From Bradyrhizobium diazoefficiens USDA 110 (GTDB lineage: Bacteria; Pseudomonadota; Alphaproteobacteria; Rhizobiales; Xanthobacteraceae), in contig NC_004463.1 of NCBI RefSeq assembly GCF_000011365.1, positions 4,264,001-4,328,000 of the forward strand: a stretch of 64,000 nt of DNA, in the 5' to 3' direction. The notes under the pieces were generated by a model that saw only the letters and a list, made by a program, of their open reading frames with translations, was not told the DNA's origin and made no database searches. The position numbers were made by a program, and so were the translations under genes. This document shows positions 1 to 9,277 of this stretch, one piece after another. Positions within the stretch are counted from its first letter, which is position 1. Every line of letters begins with the position of its first letter.

Positions 1-1020
1 GGTGACGACGTCGAATGCGGCGCGCAGTTCCTCATCGATGTTGAAGCCGGAACGGTAGCCGAGCGTCGTGGCCCGGCGCAGCATGTCGCCGTCGCCATAA
101 GGCCACCAGGAATCGCGGATGTTGTCGTTGCCGCTGAAGACGGTCACGCCGGCATTGCGCAGGGCGAGGATCGGCGGAAACGGCCGCGCGCCCGGCGCGT
201 TGGTCATGATCGCGACGCCGGAGCGGGCGAGGATCTCGGCGACCTTCTTGAGGTAATCCGCGGGGATGTCGCCGAGCCCGTAGGCGTGGCTGACTGCAAC
301 GCGCCCCTCCATGCCGAGCGCGCGCGTGCGTGCCGCAATCTGCTCGATCTCGAAGGCGCCCAATGTGCCCATGTCGTGCAGATGGATGTCAATGTCGACG
401 CCGTGCTTATTGGCGACGCCGAACACGACGTCGAGATGCTTTTCAACGTCGCGATCGAAGCTCGCGGGATCGAGCCCGCCGACGAGGTTGGCGCCAAGCC
501 CGATGGCCTCGTCGAGCAGTTGCGCCGTGCCCGGGCTCGACAGGATGCCGCTCTGGGGAAAGGCGACGAGCTGGATGTCGATCAGGCCGTTGTATTCCTC
601 GCGCACGCGCAGGATCGTCTCGAGCGATTTCAAGCCGACCGAGCCGTCGACTATGACGTGGCTGCGCATCTGCGTAGTGCCGTGTCCGATGCAGAGATCG
701 AGCTGGTTGCGCGCCCGCACGTCCATCGGCGCGGCCTCGGCCATGTTCTGCGCCTGGAAGGCGACGCGTTCGTGCACGTTGAATCCGTCGGCGCACGGCT
801 TGTGCGGCCGCCAGGCGTCGCCATAGAAACTGGTGTCGAGATGAATGTGGCCTTCGACGAAGCCGGGAACGACGAGGGCATCTTTGAGGTCGATCGTCTC
901 GGCACCGGCGGGTGGCTGGTCAACGGACGTGATTGCGGCGATGCGTCCGTCCTTGACCGCGATGTGATGGCGGGTGCCGCCGTCGAAGCGTGCGTTGAGG
1001 AAGAGTGTGTCGAAGGCCAT
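1..1020 (-). CDS. Amidohydrolase, cytosine-deaminase-like (3' end outside window)
   Basis: This minus-strand frame opens at ATG 1020, six bases after GGAGG, and stays open for 340 codons to the window edge, so the C-terminus is missing. The protein belongs to the metal-dependent amidohydrolase superfamily (CodA/TrzA type), which deaminates or hydrolyses cyclic amidines. PGFVEGHIHLD places the HxH metal ligands near residues 58-60, followed by RSHVIVD, LHDMG and SHAYGLG. A SGNDNIRDSWWPYG segment carries the Asp where CodA has its metal-binding Asp. It lies 79 bp downstream of a related gene on the same strand and is probably co-transcribed with it. The substrate cannot be read from sequence. 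Confidence 0.88.
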   Translation of the reverse strand, partial: MAFDTLFLNARFDGGTRHHIAVKDGRIAAITSVDQPPAGAETIDLKDALVVPGFVEGHIHLDTSFYGDAWRPHKPCADGFNVHERVAFQAQNMAEAAPMDVRARNQLDLCIGHGTTQMRSHVIVDGSVGLKSLETILRVREEYNGLIDIQLVAFPQSGILSSPGTAQLLDEAIGLGANLVGGLDPASFDRDVEKHLDVVFGVANKHGVDIDIHLHDMGTLGAFEIEQIAARTRALGMEGRVAVSHAYGLGDIPADYLKKVAEILARSGVAIMTNAPGARPFPPILALRNAGVTVFSGNDNIRDSWWPYGDGDMLRRATTLGYRSGFNIDEELRAAFDVVT

Positions 1021-1099
1021 CCGGTTCCTCCGTTGGATGATCTGCGGAGTGTTGCGCGGGCCGCGGGGCGGGCGCAAGGCACGGCAAGGCGAGGGCTGC

Positions 1100-2341
1100 T
1101 CAGCGTCCGGGGCTGAACAGAGTGGGCCGCTGCCGCGCAAAAGTCTGCCGGCCAGCCTTGAAGCCCATCATGACATCAGGAAGCTCGGCGATGGCGAAGC
1201 GGCTGTCTTGCGTGTCGAGCACGATGAGATCGGCGGGATTGCCGACCTTGATGCCGTAATCGCCGAGGTTCATCAGCCGTGCCGGCAGTTCGGTCACGAG
1301 ATCGAGGCAGATGTCGAAGTCGCTGACCGAGGCGTGGGCGACGTTGGCGTAGAAATTCGCCATCCGCAGCAGCGAGGCGTCGCCGAACGGCGTGAACGGA
1401 TTGAGCACGTTGTTGGTCGCGACCGAGCACAACACCCCGTCTCCGGCGAGCTTGTGGGCGAGCGTCAGTCCGCGCGGCGCGTTGTGGGTGGCCTCGCGCC
1501 CCATCAAATAGAGATCGGTCGCGGGCAGCACGGTGACGGCAACGCCGGCTTTCGCCAGTTGCGCGGTGGCAGCTTTCAGCGGCTCCGGCGGCAACGCGGA
1601 GAGTTTCGTGGCATGACCAACCGCCACGCGTCCCCCGTAGTTGCGCCGCTCGGTTTGCCGGCACACCTCGTCGAGGTGCCACCAGGACGGGTCGAGGTCG
1701 AAATCGAGATGGAGATCGACGTCGACGTCGAATTCCTGCGCGAGATTGAAGATGCGCTCGAGGTGAGTATTCGGGTCGGTGTCCATATAGGGACAGCCGC
1801 CGATGGTCTCGCCGCCGTCGCGCAGCGCCTGGATCAGCAGGTCCTCAGCTCCGGGGTCGTTGGTCAGGCCCTCCTGCGGAAAGACGCAGAGCGACAGGTC
1901 GATCGCCCAGGCATAGTCGCGCTTGAGCGCCTTGACAGCTTCGAAGCCACGCAAGCCGATACGCGGGTCGATCTCGACATGCGTGCGCATGCGCGTCGTG
2001 CCGTGCACGATCGCGCGCTCGAGCACGCGGGCGCCGCGCGCATAGACGTCCTCGACCGTAAAGTCCTTTTTCATCCCGGCAACGGCACGGATCGCCTCCG
2101 AGACGCTGCCGTGATTGTGCCCGCAGCGGCCGAGCAGGCAGGCCTTGTCGAGGTGGATGTGGGTGTCGACGAAGCCGGGCAGGGCGAGGTGTCCGCCGAC
2201 ATCGACCTCGACGGCCTCGCAGGTCAGCCCTGGCTCGATCGCGGCGATGCGGCCGCCCTTCACGCCGATATCGACGGGTGCGGCGGATGATCGCAACAGC
2301 GTGTTCCGGAAGATCAGGTCGAAGGCGGTCTGACTGGTCAT
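1100..2341 (-). CDS. Amidohydrolase, cytosine-deaminase-like paralogue
   Basis: This 413-residue amidohydrolase has PGFVDTHIHLD (His61, His63), RTHVEID, LHLDFDLD and GHATKL in the order expected for CodA-type deaminases. It sits upstream of a second family member in the same direction, which suggests a two-step or dual-substrate role in nitrogenous heterocycle breakdown (inference). At the position where CodA has HDDVFDPW, and the neighbour has NDNIRDSW, this protein reads TNNVLNPF. The metal-binding Asp is therefore apparently Asn. The alignment was made by eye. The start at 2341 is the first ATG of the frame; the ribosome binding site there is weak. Confidence 0.88.
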   Translation of the reverse strand: MTSQTAFDLIFRNTLLRSSAAPVDIGVKGGRIAAIEPGLTCEAVEVDVGGHLALPGFVDTHIHLDKACLLGRCGHNHGSVSEAIRAVAGMKKDFTVEDVYARGARVLERAIVHGTTRMRTHVEIDPRIGLRGFEAVKALKRDYAWAIDLSLCVFPQEGLTNDPGAEDLLIQALRDGGETIGGCPYMDTDPNTHLERIFNLAQEFDVDVDLHLDFDLDPSWWHLDEVCRQTERRNYGGRVAVGHATKLSALPPEPLKAATAQLAKAGVAVTVLPATDLYLMGREATHNAPRGLTLAHKLAGDGVLCSVATNNVLNPFTPFGDASLLRMANFYANVAHASVSDFDICLDLVTELPARLMNLGDYGIKVGNPADLIVLDTQDSRFAIAELPDVMMGFKAGRQTFARQRPTLFSPGR

Positions 2342-2483
2342 GGCACTTGCGGGCGGAATTTAGAGCAATCAGCCGAGATTGGCGGCTCCAGATTGTCGGC
2401 AGTCTAGCGAAGGAAATGTTCAAAATATATGCACGGAGTTCGCGGGAGTGGCGTTAGTATTCCGCAAACCCGGGAGAATTAGC

Positions 2484-2903
2484 ATGTCCGTTGCCGCACG
2501 AGCCGAAACCGCTCCGTTGTCCGATGCCGCGATTGTGGAAGCCTATCTTACGGCATCGATGATCCCTGATCCCGATGCTGCGGCAGCCTATATGGCGCCG
2601 GGTACGGTGATTACCTTCACCGGCGGACGCGAGTTCGATCATCCGCGCGGCCCGACAGGCTTCAACGCCAAGCGCTACCGCTGGGTCAAGAAGAAGATGG
2701 ACCGATTCGACGTCTGCCCCGGCGATGGCGAAACCATCGTTTATAGCGTCGGCACGCTTTACGGCGAGTGGAAGGACGGTACACCGTTCGAGGGCAACCG
2801 TTACATCGATCGCTTCGTGGTGCGGAACGGCAAGATCACCAAAATGGACGTCTGGAACGACAGCGCGGAGCGCATCCTGGTCCAACGGAGCATCGACGCG
2901 TAA
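2484..2903 (+). CDS. NTF2/SnoaL-like domain protein
   Basis: A 139-residue protein starting at ATG 2484 behind GGGAGAA. The frame is open further upstream but shows no better start. The N-terminal helix with an AxxxPDPDAAAxYM pattern, the central aromatic strands and the terminal VVRNGKITKMDVWND strand are typical of the NTF2-like SnoaL cone fold, which serves as a small-molecule isomerase, hydrolase or binding domain. It is divergent from the amidohydrolase pair and upstream of a solute-binding protein. A role in the same uptake/catabolic locus is plausible but not shown. Confidence 0.8.
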   Translation: MSVAARAETAPLSDAAIVEAYLTASMIPDPDAAAAYMAPGTVITFTGGREFDHPRGPTGFNAKRYRWVKKKMDRFDVCPGDGETIVYSVGTLYGEWKDGTPFEGNRYIDRFVVRNGKITKMDVWNDSAERILVQRSIDA

Positions 2904-3077
2904 GGGCTATCTCGGTGCCCGGGCCGAGCCGCTCCGCCGGAGACAACTGCCGCGCGTCATATCGAAAGTCGCGATAGCTGGTAGACGCGGCCTCGTCTGG
3001 CGGCTGGCGCATGTCTGGGCTATCACCGCCGCGATCGCGTCTCGACACGAGTCGACGACCCCCTTGAGGAGCAGCCG

Positions 3078-3986
3078 ATGCGCTTACCCACCGTTATCCT
3101 GGCCCTGACATGTCTTGCGGGCGCAGCTTCAGCCGAAGACCTGTCGGGCACGCTCCAGAAGGTCAAGGAGACGAAGAAGATCACGCTCGGCTATCAGGAG
3201 GCGTCCGTTCCCTTCAGCTATCTGGACGGAAACCAGAAGCCGGTCGGCTTTGCCATGGACATCTGCCTGAAGATCGTCGACGCCGTGAAGAAGCAGCTTG
3301 GCATGCCCGACATCGTCGTCGAGACTCTCGCGGTGACGTCGTCGAACCGCATCCCGCTGATGGTCAACGGCACGCTCGACCTGCATTGCTCGGCGACCAC
3401 CAACAACGCCGACCGCCAGAAGCAGGTCGCCTTCACCAACACGCACTTCCTCAGCGCGACGCGGTTTGCTGCGAAGAAGGCCGCCAAGATCAACACCATC
3501 GACGATCTCAAGGGCAAGGCGGTCACGGCAGTGGCCGGGTCGGTCAACCTGACCCAGCTCGCCAAGGTCAACACCGAGCGCACTCTCGGCATCAACATCA
3601 TGCCGGCCAAGGACCAGGCCGAGGCCTTCCTGCTGCTTGAAACCGATCGCGCCCAGGCCTACGCGCTCGATGACGTCCAGCTCGCGGTCGCGATCGCGCG
3701 CTCGAAGGAGCCGGCGCTGTTCATGATCAGCGAAGAAACGTTCTCGAAGCCCGAGCCCTATGGGATCATGCTGCGGCGGGAGGACGCGCCGTTCAAGGCA
3801 CTCGCCGATCGCGCCACGGCAGAGCTCTACGCAAGCCCGGAGATCGAGGTGCTTTACAGGAAGTGGCTGGAATCGCCGACGCCGCCGAACGGCCTCAACT
3901 ACAACGTCCCGATGTCGCCGGCCCTGCGCAATGCCTACAAGAAGCCGAGCTCGAGCGCCGATCCGGATGTCTATGTGGTGAACTGA
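3078..3986 (+). CDS. Amino-acid-type ABC transporter substrate-binding protein
   Basis: A 302-residue periplasmic binding protein starting at ATG 3078 after GGAGCAGCCG. Residues 1-19 form a Sec signal peptide ending ASA-ED. The body matches the GltI/glutamate-aspartate branch of family 3 binding proteins: LGYQEASVPFSYLD, VGFAMDIC, NRIPLMVNGTLDL and the late EPYGIMLRR. No permease or ATPase gene lies beside it here, so it is either an orphan or works with a transporter elsewhere. The adjoining deaminases suggest a nitrogenous ligand (inference only). Confidence 0.9.
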   Translation: MRLPTVILALTCLAGAASAEDLSGTLQKVKETKKITLGYQEASVPFSYLDGNQKPVGFAMDICLKIVDAVKKQLGMPDIVVETLAVTSSNRIPLMVNGTLDLHCSATTNNADRQKQVAFTNTHFLSATRFAAKKAAKINTIDDLKGKAVTAVAGSVNLTQLAKVNTERTLGINIMPAKDQAEAFLLLETDRAQAYALDDVQLAVAIARSKEPALFMISEETFSKPEPYGIMLRREDAPFKALADRATAELYASPEIEVLYRKWLESPTPPNGLNYNVPMSPALRNAYKKPSSSADPDVYVVN

Positions 3987-4001
3987 GGCGAGGGTGGTTT
4001 T

Positions 4002-4026
4002 CACCTCTCCCCGCTGGGGAGAGGTG
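4002..4026. terminator. Hairpin between convergent genes
   Basis: An 11-bp perfect stem (CACCTCTCCCC / GGGGAGAGGTG) with a GCT loop lies between the convergent binding-protein and MFS genes. There is no U-tract on either side, so it may be a bidirectional terminator or a member of a dispersed palindromic repeat family. Confidence 0.55.
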
Positions 4027-4053
4027 GGCACTGCGAGCTCAGCTTGATCTAAG

Positions 4054-5280
4054 TTAGCGCGTCCGCGGCGTATCCAGTAACTGGCCGGCCAGCGCCGCGC
4101 CGATTGCTGCAATCGCAGCCATCGCCAGCGCCCAGGTCGCGAACAGCCGATGACCGATCAGCGCGCCGCTCAAGAGCGGGGCGCTGATGTTTGCGCCCGA
4201 CATCAGGGACTGATTGAGGCCCATGATCATGCCCTGGCGGTTGACCGCGGTCGAGCGCGACAATTCCGCGGTCAGCGTGCTGCGGGCGAACATGGTGCCC
4301 ACGATGATCAGCGTCAGATAGATCGCGAGCAGGCTGACATTGTTGCCGGCCGCCAACCCCGCGAATCCAAGGCCCATGCAGGCGAACGCTGCCATCACGA
4401 TGGCGCGGTCGGAAGCGATCAGGTTCGCGCGCGCGATCAACAGTCCCTGGACCATCATGTTGATGAAGCCCGCATAGGCGAACATCCAGCCGAGCTCGCG
4501 TGCCCCGAAGGGATGCCCGTCCCAGGAGAACCGCGCCGAGAGGAACAGGCCGATCTGCGACAGGAACATCGAATTGACGAAGAAGAAGACGATGAGCAGG
4601 CCGAGCAGTCGCCAGGCGTAGCGCATGCCGAGCAGGCTGCGCGTCAGCGTCGGCTCAGGCACGCGATGCTGGTAGAGTGGCTCGGAGGCCGGATGATCGG
4701 GCGGGAGCAGGGCGATGGTCGCGAAAATGCTGATCAGCGAGAGCGCCGCCGCAGCCCAGACTGGCGCGGTCTGGCCATAGTGCACGAGGAAGCTCGACAG
4801 CGCGGGGCCGAGCAGCAGCCCGGTTCCGATCGCGCCGCTGGTCATGCCGAGCGCCTGCTTGCGCGTTGCCGGCGCGCTGTGCTCGGCGGCGTAGGCGTGA
4901 GCGACCGAGATGTTGCCTGATGTCAGGCCGTCGATGATGCGCGCCAGGAACACCATTGTCAGGTTGCCCGCCACTGCCAGCAGCACAAATCCAATGAACG
5001 TCCCGATTTGGCTGACCAGCAGGACCTTTCTGCGACCGTAGCGGTCCGAGAGCATGCCGACCACGGGGCCGGCAACGAGCTGGCAAACGGCATAGACCGA
5101 GATCAGCGCGCCGAGCTGGAAGGGCGTGGCGCCAAGTCGCTGCGAATAGAATGGCAACAGCGGCAGGATGATTCCCATTCCCGTGGCATCCACGGCTACG
5201 ACGACGAAGGTCGGGACGAGCGCCAGCGCGCTCTCGCCCGCTATCTCCTCTCGCATCTCAGTCGCGGAACCCGGTCCCAT
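4054..5280 (-). CDS. MFS drug-efflux transporter, TetA-like (DHA1)
   Basis: A 408-residue, twelve-helix transporter of the major facilitator superfamily. It has DATGMGIILPLLPFY in TM1 and the loop 2-3 signature GMLSDRYGRRKVLL, as in TetA-type proton-driven drug exporters. A second possible start (MREEIAG, 5256) lies 24 bases in. It is divergent from a MarR-family gene across 92 bp (5281-5372), an arrangement typical of a MarR regulator controlling an efflux pump. The substrate is unknown. Confidence 0.88.
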   Translation of the reverse strand: MGPGSATEMREEIAGESALALVPTFVVVAVDATGMGIILPLLPFYSQRLGATPFQLGALISVYAVCQLVAGPVVGMLSDRYGRRKVLLVSQIGTFIGFVLLAVAGNLTMVFLARIIDGLTSGNISVAHAYAAEHSAPATRKQALGMTSGAIGTGLLLGPALSSFLVHYGQTAPVWAAAALSLISIFATIALLPPDHPASEPLYQHRVPEPTLTRSLLGMRYAWRLLGLLIVFFFVNSMFLSQIGLFLSARFSWDGHPFGARELGWMFAYAGFINMMVQGLLIARANLIASDRAIVMAAFACMGLGFAGLAAGNNVSLLAIYLTLIIVGTMFARSTLTAELSRSTAVNRQGMIMGLNQSLMSGANISAPLLSGALIGHRLFATWALAMAAIAAIGAALAGQLLDTPRTR

Positions 5281-5372
5281 CCTGCGTTGTTCCCGTTCGC
5301 ATTTGCGTGATCGATCGCGCTACGTCGGGTTATATAGTTGCAGGCTAATAGTTCGTGTCCTATCTAATTTGC

Positions 5373-5858
5373 ATGGCTCCCTCGCAAGGCTTTATCCATG
5401 CCGAAATCGGCCGGCTCATCACGCGCCTCGGCAGGATGTGGCGGCGCGAGTCCGATCAGGCCTTGTCCGATCACGGCCTGTCCTATGCGACCGCGATTCC
5501 GCTGCTGCTGCTGTCGCACCAGGGTGAGAACGTGCGTCAGGGCGTGCTTGCCGACGAGCTCGGCATCGAGGGGCCATCGCTGGTGCGTCTGATCGACCTG
5601 CTCCAGGCCGAAGGCCTGGTGGAGCGCCGCGAGGACCCGACCGACCGGCGTGCCAAAACGCTACATCTGACGAAGGCGGGCGAGGCGAAGGTCGAGGAGA
5701 CCAATCGCGTGCTGCGTAGGGTGCGGGCAAGCCTGCTCAAGGATATCGGCGCGGATGAACTTGCGATAACCTTCGAGACGCTCCAGCGCATCGAGCAGCG
5801 GGCCGGTCGCCTGCATGAAGCCAAGATGTTTGCCAGGACGTTTGCAGAGTCGAAATAG
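5373..5858 (+). CDS. MarR-family transcriptional regulator
   Basis: A MarR-type repressor of 161 residues from ATG 5373; an in-frame GTG at 5355 would add six. Neither has a strong ribosome binding site. The winged helix is clear: GVLADELGIEGPSLVRLIDLL (recognition region) and the wing VERREDPTDRRAKTL with the conserved DxRxK/R. It is the first gene of an efflux operon: its stop is two bases from the next ATG. The AT-rich intergenic region to the MFS gene contains two direct copies of ATAGTT and is the likely regulatory site. Confidence 0.87.
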   Translation: MAPSQGFIHAEIGRLITRLGRMWRRESDQALSDHGLSYATAIPLLLLSHQGENVRQGVLADELGIEGPSLVRLIDLLQAEGLVERREDPTDRRAKTLHLTKAGEAKVEETNRVLRRVRASLLKDIGADELAITFETLQRIEQRAGRLHEAKMFARTFAESK

Positions 5859-5860
5859 TC

Positions 5861-7909
5861 ATGCGCGCAGACGAGCCGTTCCTGGTCCGCCACGCGGACC
5901 TCGTTTTCGCTTTGAAGACGTTCGCCGCGTCGATGCTGGCGCTCGTCATCGCGCTCGCCATGGACCTGCCGCGGCCCTATTGGGCGATGGCGACAGTCTA
6001 CATCACCTCGCAGCCGCTGGCGGGCGCGACCAGCTCGAAGGCGTTCTTCCGGGTGATGGGCACGCTGGCTGGCGCGGCCATGACGGTCGCGCTGGTGCCG
6101 AACCTGATCGATGCGCCGGAACTCCTCTGCCTCGCCATCGCGCTCTGGGTCGGGCTCTGTCTTTATCTCTCGCTGCTCGACGGCACGCCGCGCAGCTACG
6201 TCTTCATGCTGGCCGGATACACGGTCGCGCTGATCGGCTTTCCCTCGGTGTCGGAGCCCGGCGCGATCTTTGACACTGCGGTGGCAAGGCTTGAGGAGAT
6301 CTCGCTGGGTATCATCTGCGCCAGCCTGGTCTCGACCATCGTATTTCCCCGCAGCGTCGCGCCTGCTGTCGCTCACCGGGTCGACGCCTGGCTGGCGGAC
6401 GCGCGCCGTCTCAGCCAGGTCGTGCTGTTGCGCGAGGGCACCAGCGAAACGCATCGCGCCAAGCGCCTCAAGCTGGCGACCGACATCGTCGAGATCGACA
6501 CGCTCTCCACCCATCTCGCCTATGACCGGCTGACCGATCGCAATGCGGTGACCGGCCTCGGTGAAATCCGGCTGCGCATGCTGACGCTGTTGCCGGTGAT
6601 CGCCTCGCTGGAGGACCGGCTGGCGGCGCTCGGCGAGGAGGCCTTGCGGCGGCAACCCGGGCTGAAACGGCTCCTGGAGGATCTCGCGCAATGGATCGCG
6701 AGCGATGTCGGCGCGCGCCAGCCGGCCGAGCGAATCCGGGCCGCGATCTCGGGGCAGCAGGCGGTGCTCGACGACGGCGCCGACTGGGAGCGGATCATCA
6801 CCACCAGCCTGTTGTTGCGGTTGCGCGAGCTGGTCGACCTCTCGCGCGATTGCCGTGCGCTGACCGAGGCGATTGCAGAGAGCCGCAATGTTGCAACGAT
6901 CGACCTGGCCTTTCATTCCGAGGCCGGTGCCGCGCCCGTCCGCCACCGCGACCGCGGCCTTGCATTGTGGTCGGCGGCCGGCGCGGTCGTGGCCATCCTG
7001 ATCTGCTGCGCGTTCTGGATCGGGACCGGCTGGCCGGACGGCGCATCGGCGCCGATGATGGCGGCGGTCGCATGTTCGTTCTTCGCCGCGCAAGACGAGC
7101 CCGCGCGCTTCATTCGCAGTTTTGGTCGGTGGTCGCTGGTCGCCATCGTCGTCGTTGCGGTCTATCTGTTCGCGGTGGTCCCTGCGATCTCCCATATCGA
7201 GGTCCTGGTGGTCGCACTGGCGCCGACCTTTCTGCTCTACGGCTTCTTGATCGGCCGTCCGGCTACGGCGGGAACCGGGACGGCGCTCGCGGCCAACACT
7301 GCAACCCTGCTTGCAATCCAGTCGACCTACAGCGCGGACTTTGCGTCCTACGCCAATTCCGCCGTTGCCTTCTTCGTCGGCATCGTCGTCGCCGAGATCG
7401 TGACGCGGATCGCGCGCGGCGTCGGCGCGGAATGGATCGCCAATCGCCTGGTGCTGTCGAACTGGAAGTCGATCGCGGTCGCCGCCGAACGGCGCGGCAA
7501 GCGCGACCGCGCGGAGTTTGCGGGTCTCATGCTGCACCGGCTCGGGCTTCTGGTGCAGCGTATCGCGTTTCTGTCGGAGAGCGATCGCCGCGATACCGAC
7601 AGCCTCGTCCAGCTTCGTATCGGGATCAACATCATCGACCTGCGCCGCGCGCGTTACGGGCTTGCGGCATCCACCATTGCCGTCATCGACGACATGCTCG
7701 ATCGGCTCGCCGTCGCTTGCCGCGGCTACGCGGGCGACGGAATGCCGGCCGAGCTGCTGACCAGCGTCGACCGGGCGCTGGCCCAGGCGGTGAAGGACCC
7801 CAATGACAGCGCGCGCGAAGACGCCCTGATCGGCCTCGTCGGCATCAGGCGTGGCTTGTTTCCGGATGCACCGGCCTATCGGCCGCGCGCAGAGAGTGTT
7901 GCGGCATGA
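5861..7909 (+). CDS. FUSC-family aromatic-acid exporter permease (AaeB-like)
   Basis: A 682-residue inner-membrane protein of the FUSC/AaeB family. It has an N-terminal block of about six helices (roughly residues 15-160), a long soluble helical domain (about 165-365), and a second block of helices from about 370 to 530. Partner genes follow in the order usual for AaeB systems: DUF1656 (AaeX-like) and HlyD-type adaptor (AaeA-like). Start and stop codons of the three genes overlap as ATGA, so they are translationally coupled. Likely cargo is hydroxylated aromatic acids, known for AaeB and inferred here. Confidence 0.9.
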   Translation: MRADEPFLVRHADLVFALKTFAASMLALVIALAMDLPRPYWAMATVYITSQPLAGATSSKAFFRVMGTLAGAAMTVALVPNLIDAPELLCLAIALWVGLCLYLSLLDGTPRSYVFMLAGYTVALIGFPSVSEPGAIFDTAVARLEEISLGIICASLVSTIVFPRSVAPAVAHRVDAWLADARRLSQVVLLREGTSETHRAKRLKLATDIVEIDTLSTHLAYDRLTDRNAVTGLGEIRLRMLTLLPVIASLEDRLAALGEEALRRQPGLKRLLEDLAQWIASDVGARQPAERIRAAISGQQAVLDDGADWERIITTSLLLRLRELVDLSRDCRALTEAIAESRNVATIDLAFHSEAGAAPVRHRDRGLALWSAAGAVVAILICCAFWIGTGWPDGASAPMMAAVACSFFAAQDEPARFIRSFGRWSLVAIVVVAVYLFAVVPAISHIEVLVVALAPTFLLYGFLIGRPATAGTGTALAANTATLLAIQSTYSADFASYANSAVAFFVGIVVAEIVTRIARGVGAEWIANRLVLSNWKSIAVAAERRGKRDRAEFAGLMLHRLGLLVQRIAFLSESDRRDTDSLVQLRIGINIIDLRRARYGLAASTIAVIDDMLDRLAVACRGYAGDGMPAELLTSVDRALAQAVKDPNDSAREDALIGLVGIRRGLFPDAPAYRPRAESVAA

Positions 7910-8112
7910 GATATGTGATCGACATCTACGGCGTGCTCGTGCCGTCGCTGCTGCTGTGGATCATTGTTGCTTACGTCCTCAGCGCGATTCTGCGCCGGCT
8001 CATGCAGCGCTTCGACCTCTACCGGCTGGTCTGGCACCGCGCGCTGTTCGATTTTTCGATCTTCGTCTGCCTTCTCGGCGTCGTCGTCTACCTCTCGGAG
8101 TATCTTTCATGA
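7906..8112 (+). CDS. DUF1656 small membrane protein (AaeX-like)
   Basis: A 68-residue protein with two hydrophobic segments (about residues 8-28 and 47-65) and an IYGVLVPSLLLW start that fits DUF1656. Its ATG overlaps the FUSC stop and its TGA overlaps the HlyD start, each by ATGA. Members of this family accompany FUSC/HlyD export pairs; the molecular role is not established. Confidence 0.85.
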   Translation: MRYVIDIYGVLVPSLLLWIIVAYVLSAILRRLMQRFDLYRLVWHRALFDFSIFVCLLGVVVYLSEYLS

Positions 8113-8975
8113 AAGGCAATTTCGCCTGGCTCGGCCGCCTCGCGCTGACCGTCATCGTTGTCGTCGCCGCGCTCGCAGTGGGCCGCGAGCTCTGGGTCTA
8201 CTACATGGAGCAGCCCTGGACCCGCGACGGCCGCGTCCGCGCCGACGTGGTCCAGGTCGCGCCCGACGTGTCCGGATTCGTGACCGAGGTGCTGGTCAAG
8301 GACAACCAGAAGGTCCGCCGCGGCGACGTGCTGTTCCGGATCGACCGCGAACGTTTCGCGCTGGCGCTGCGCCAGGCCGAGGCGTCGGTTGCGGGTCATC
8401 AGGCGACGCTCGATCAGGCCAATGCCGATCTGAAGCGTTACAACGCGCTGACGACCGACGCGGTGTCGCAGCAGAAGCAGGAGCAGGTTCTCGCCACCCA
8501 GCTCCAGGCCAAGGCGGCCTTCGATCAAGCCGTGGCCGATCGCGCGTTGGCGCAGCTCAACCTCGACCGCAGCGAGGTCCATGCCTCCGTGAACGGTGTG
8601 ATCACCAACATGGACCTGCGCCCCGGCGCCTACGTCACGGCCGGGAAGGGCGTGATGGCGCTGGTCGATACCGACACGCTGCATGTGGAAGGCTACTTCG
8701 AGGAGACAAAGCTCGCGCGCATCCGCACCGGTGACAAGGTCCGGGTCCGCCTGATGGGCGAGAAGGTCACGCTGTCAGGCCGCGTCGAGAGCATCGCCGC
8801 CGGCATCGAGGACCGCGACCGCGCGGAGGGAGCCAGCATGCTCGCCAACGTCAACCCGACCTTCAGTTGGGTGCGGCTGGCACAGCGTGTCCCGGTGCGC
8901 ATCGCGCTCGATCCGGTGCCGGAGAACATGTCGCTGGTCGCCGGTCGCTCCGCGACGGTGGAGGTATTGGACTAG
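8109..8975 (+). CDS. HlyD-family periplasmic adaptor of FUSC efflux system
   Basis: A 288-residue adaptor starting at ATG 8109 inside the DUF1656 stop. One N-terminal transmembrane helix (about 10-28) is followed by the lipoyl/barrel half motif VAPDVSGFVTEVLVKDNQKV, a short coiled-coil hairpin (about 90-150) and the returning half SEVHASVNGVITNMDLRPGAYV. This is the AaeA/EmrA layout. It should bridge the FUSC permease to an outer-membrane channel, which is not encoded nearby. Confidence 0.9.
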   Translation: MKGNFAWLGRLALTVIVVVAALAVGRELWVYYMEQPWTRDGRVRADVVQVAPDVSGFVTEVLVKDNQKVRRGDVLFRIDRERFALALRQAEASVAGHQATLDQANADLKRYNALTTDAVSQQKQEQVLATQLQAKAAFDQAVADRALAQLNLDRSEVHASVNGVITNMDLRPGAYVTAGKGVMALVDTDTLHVEGYFEETKLARIRTGDKVRVRLMGEKVTLSGRVESIAAGIEDRDRAEGASMLANVNPTFSWVRLAQRVPVRIALDPVPENMSLVAGRSATVEVLD

Positions 8976-9084
8976 CGCAGCGAGCAGATGGATCGCGCCT
9001 GGCTTGGGGAAAAGCCGGCAATAAGCGTTTCAATGCCAAATCGTAGGGCTAATCCTGATTCGCGTGTGTGAGTCGGGGGAGCGT

Positions 9085-9156
9085 ATGGGCGTTTGGTTTT
9101 TAGTCCTAGCAGCCTGCGTCGTCGGCGCGTTGCTCCTTTTGGCATTCTGCCGATAG
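9085..9156 (+). CDS. Putative 23-residue membrane peptide
   Basis: ATG 9085 follows GGGGGAG by four bases and opens a frame of 23 codons that encodes almost only hydrophobic residues (MGVWFLVLAACVVG and so on, ending LLLAFCR). It would form one transmembrane helix with a C-terminal Arg. It lies in an otherwise gene-free 0.66-kb stretch with two further tiny ORFs, each with its own ribosome binding site. No family is recognised. Confidence 0.4.
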   Translation: MGVWFLVLAACVVGALLLLAFCR

Positions 9157-9277
9157 GGCCGACTGCGGATGTTCTTGTTGCCGCGAAACATCAGCGAGCC
9201 GCTGAATAGCGGTTCCAGACTGATGGTTTTTGACTGTGCATGGATGAGCGCGTTCACTTCCAGCGTTGGAGGCGGAC

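Noticed and set aside
974..2290. 438-codon plus-strand frame over the amidohydrolase pair
   Set aside because: Shadow of the two metal-dependent hydrolases on the minus strand.
5537..7537. 666-codon minus-strand frame across the FUSC gene
   Set aside because: It is antisense to a clear FUSC permease, and its product is Arg/Gln/Asp-rich with no domain, a normal result of high-GC codon use.
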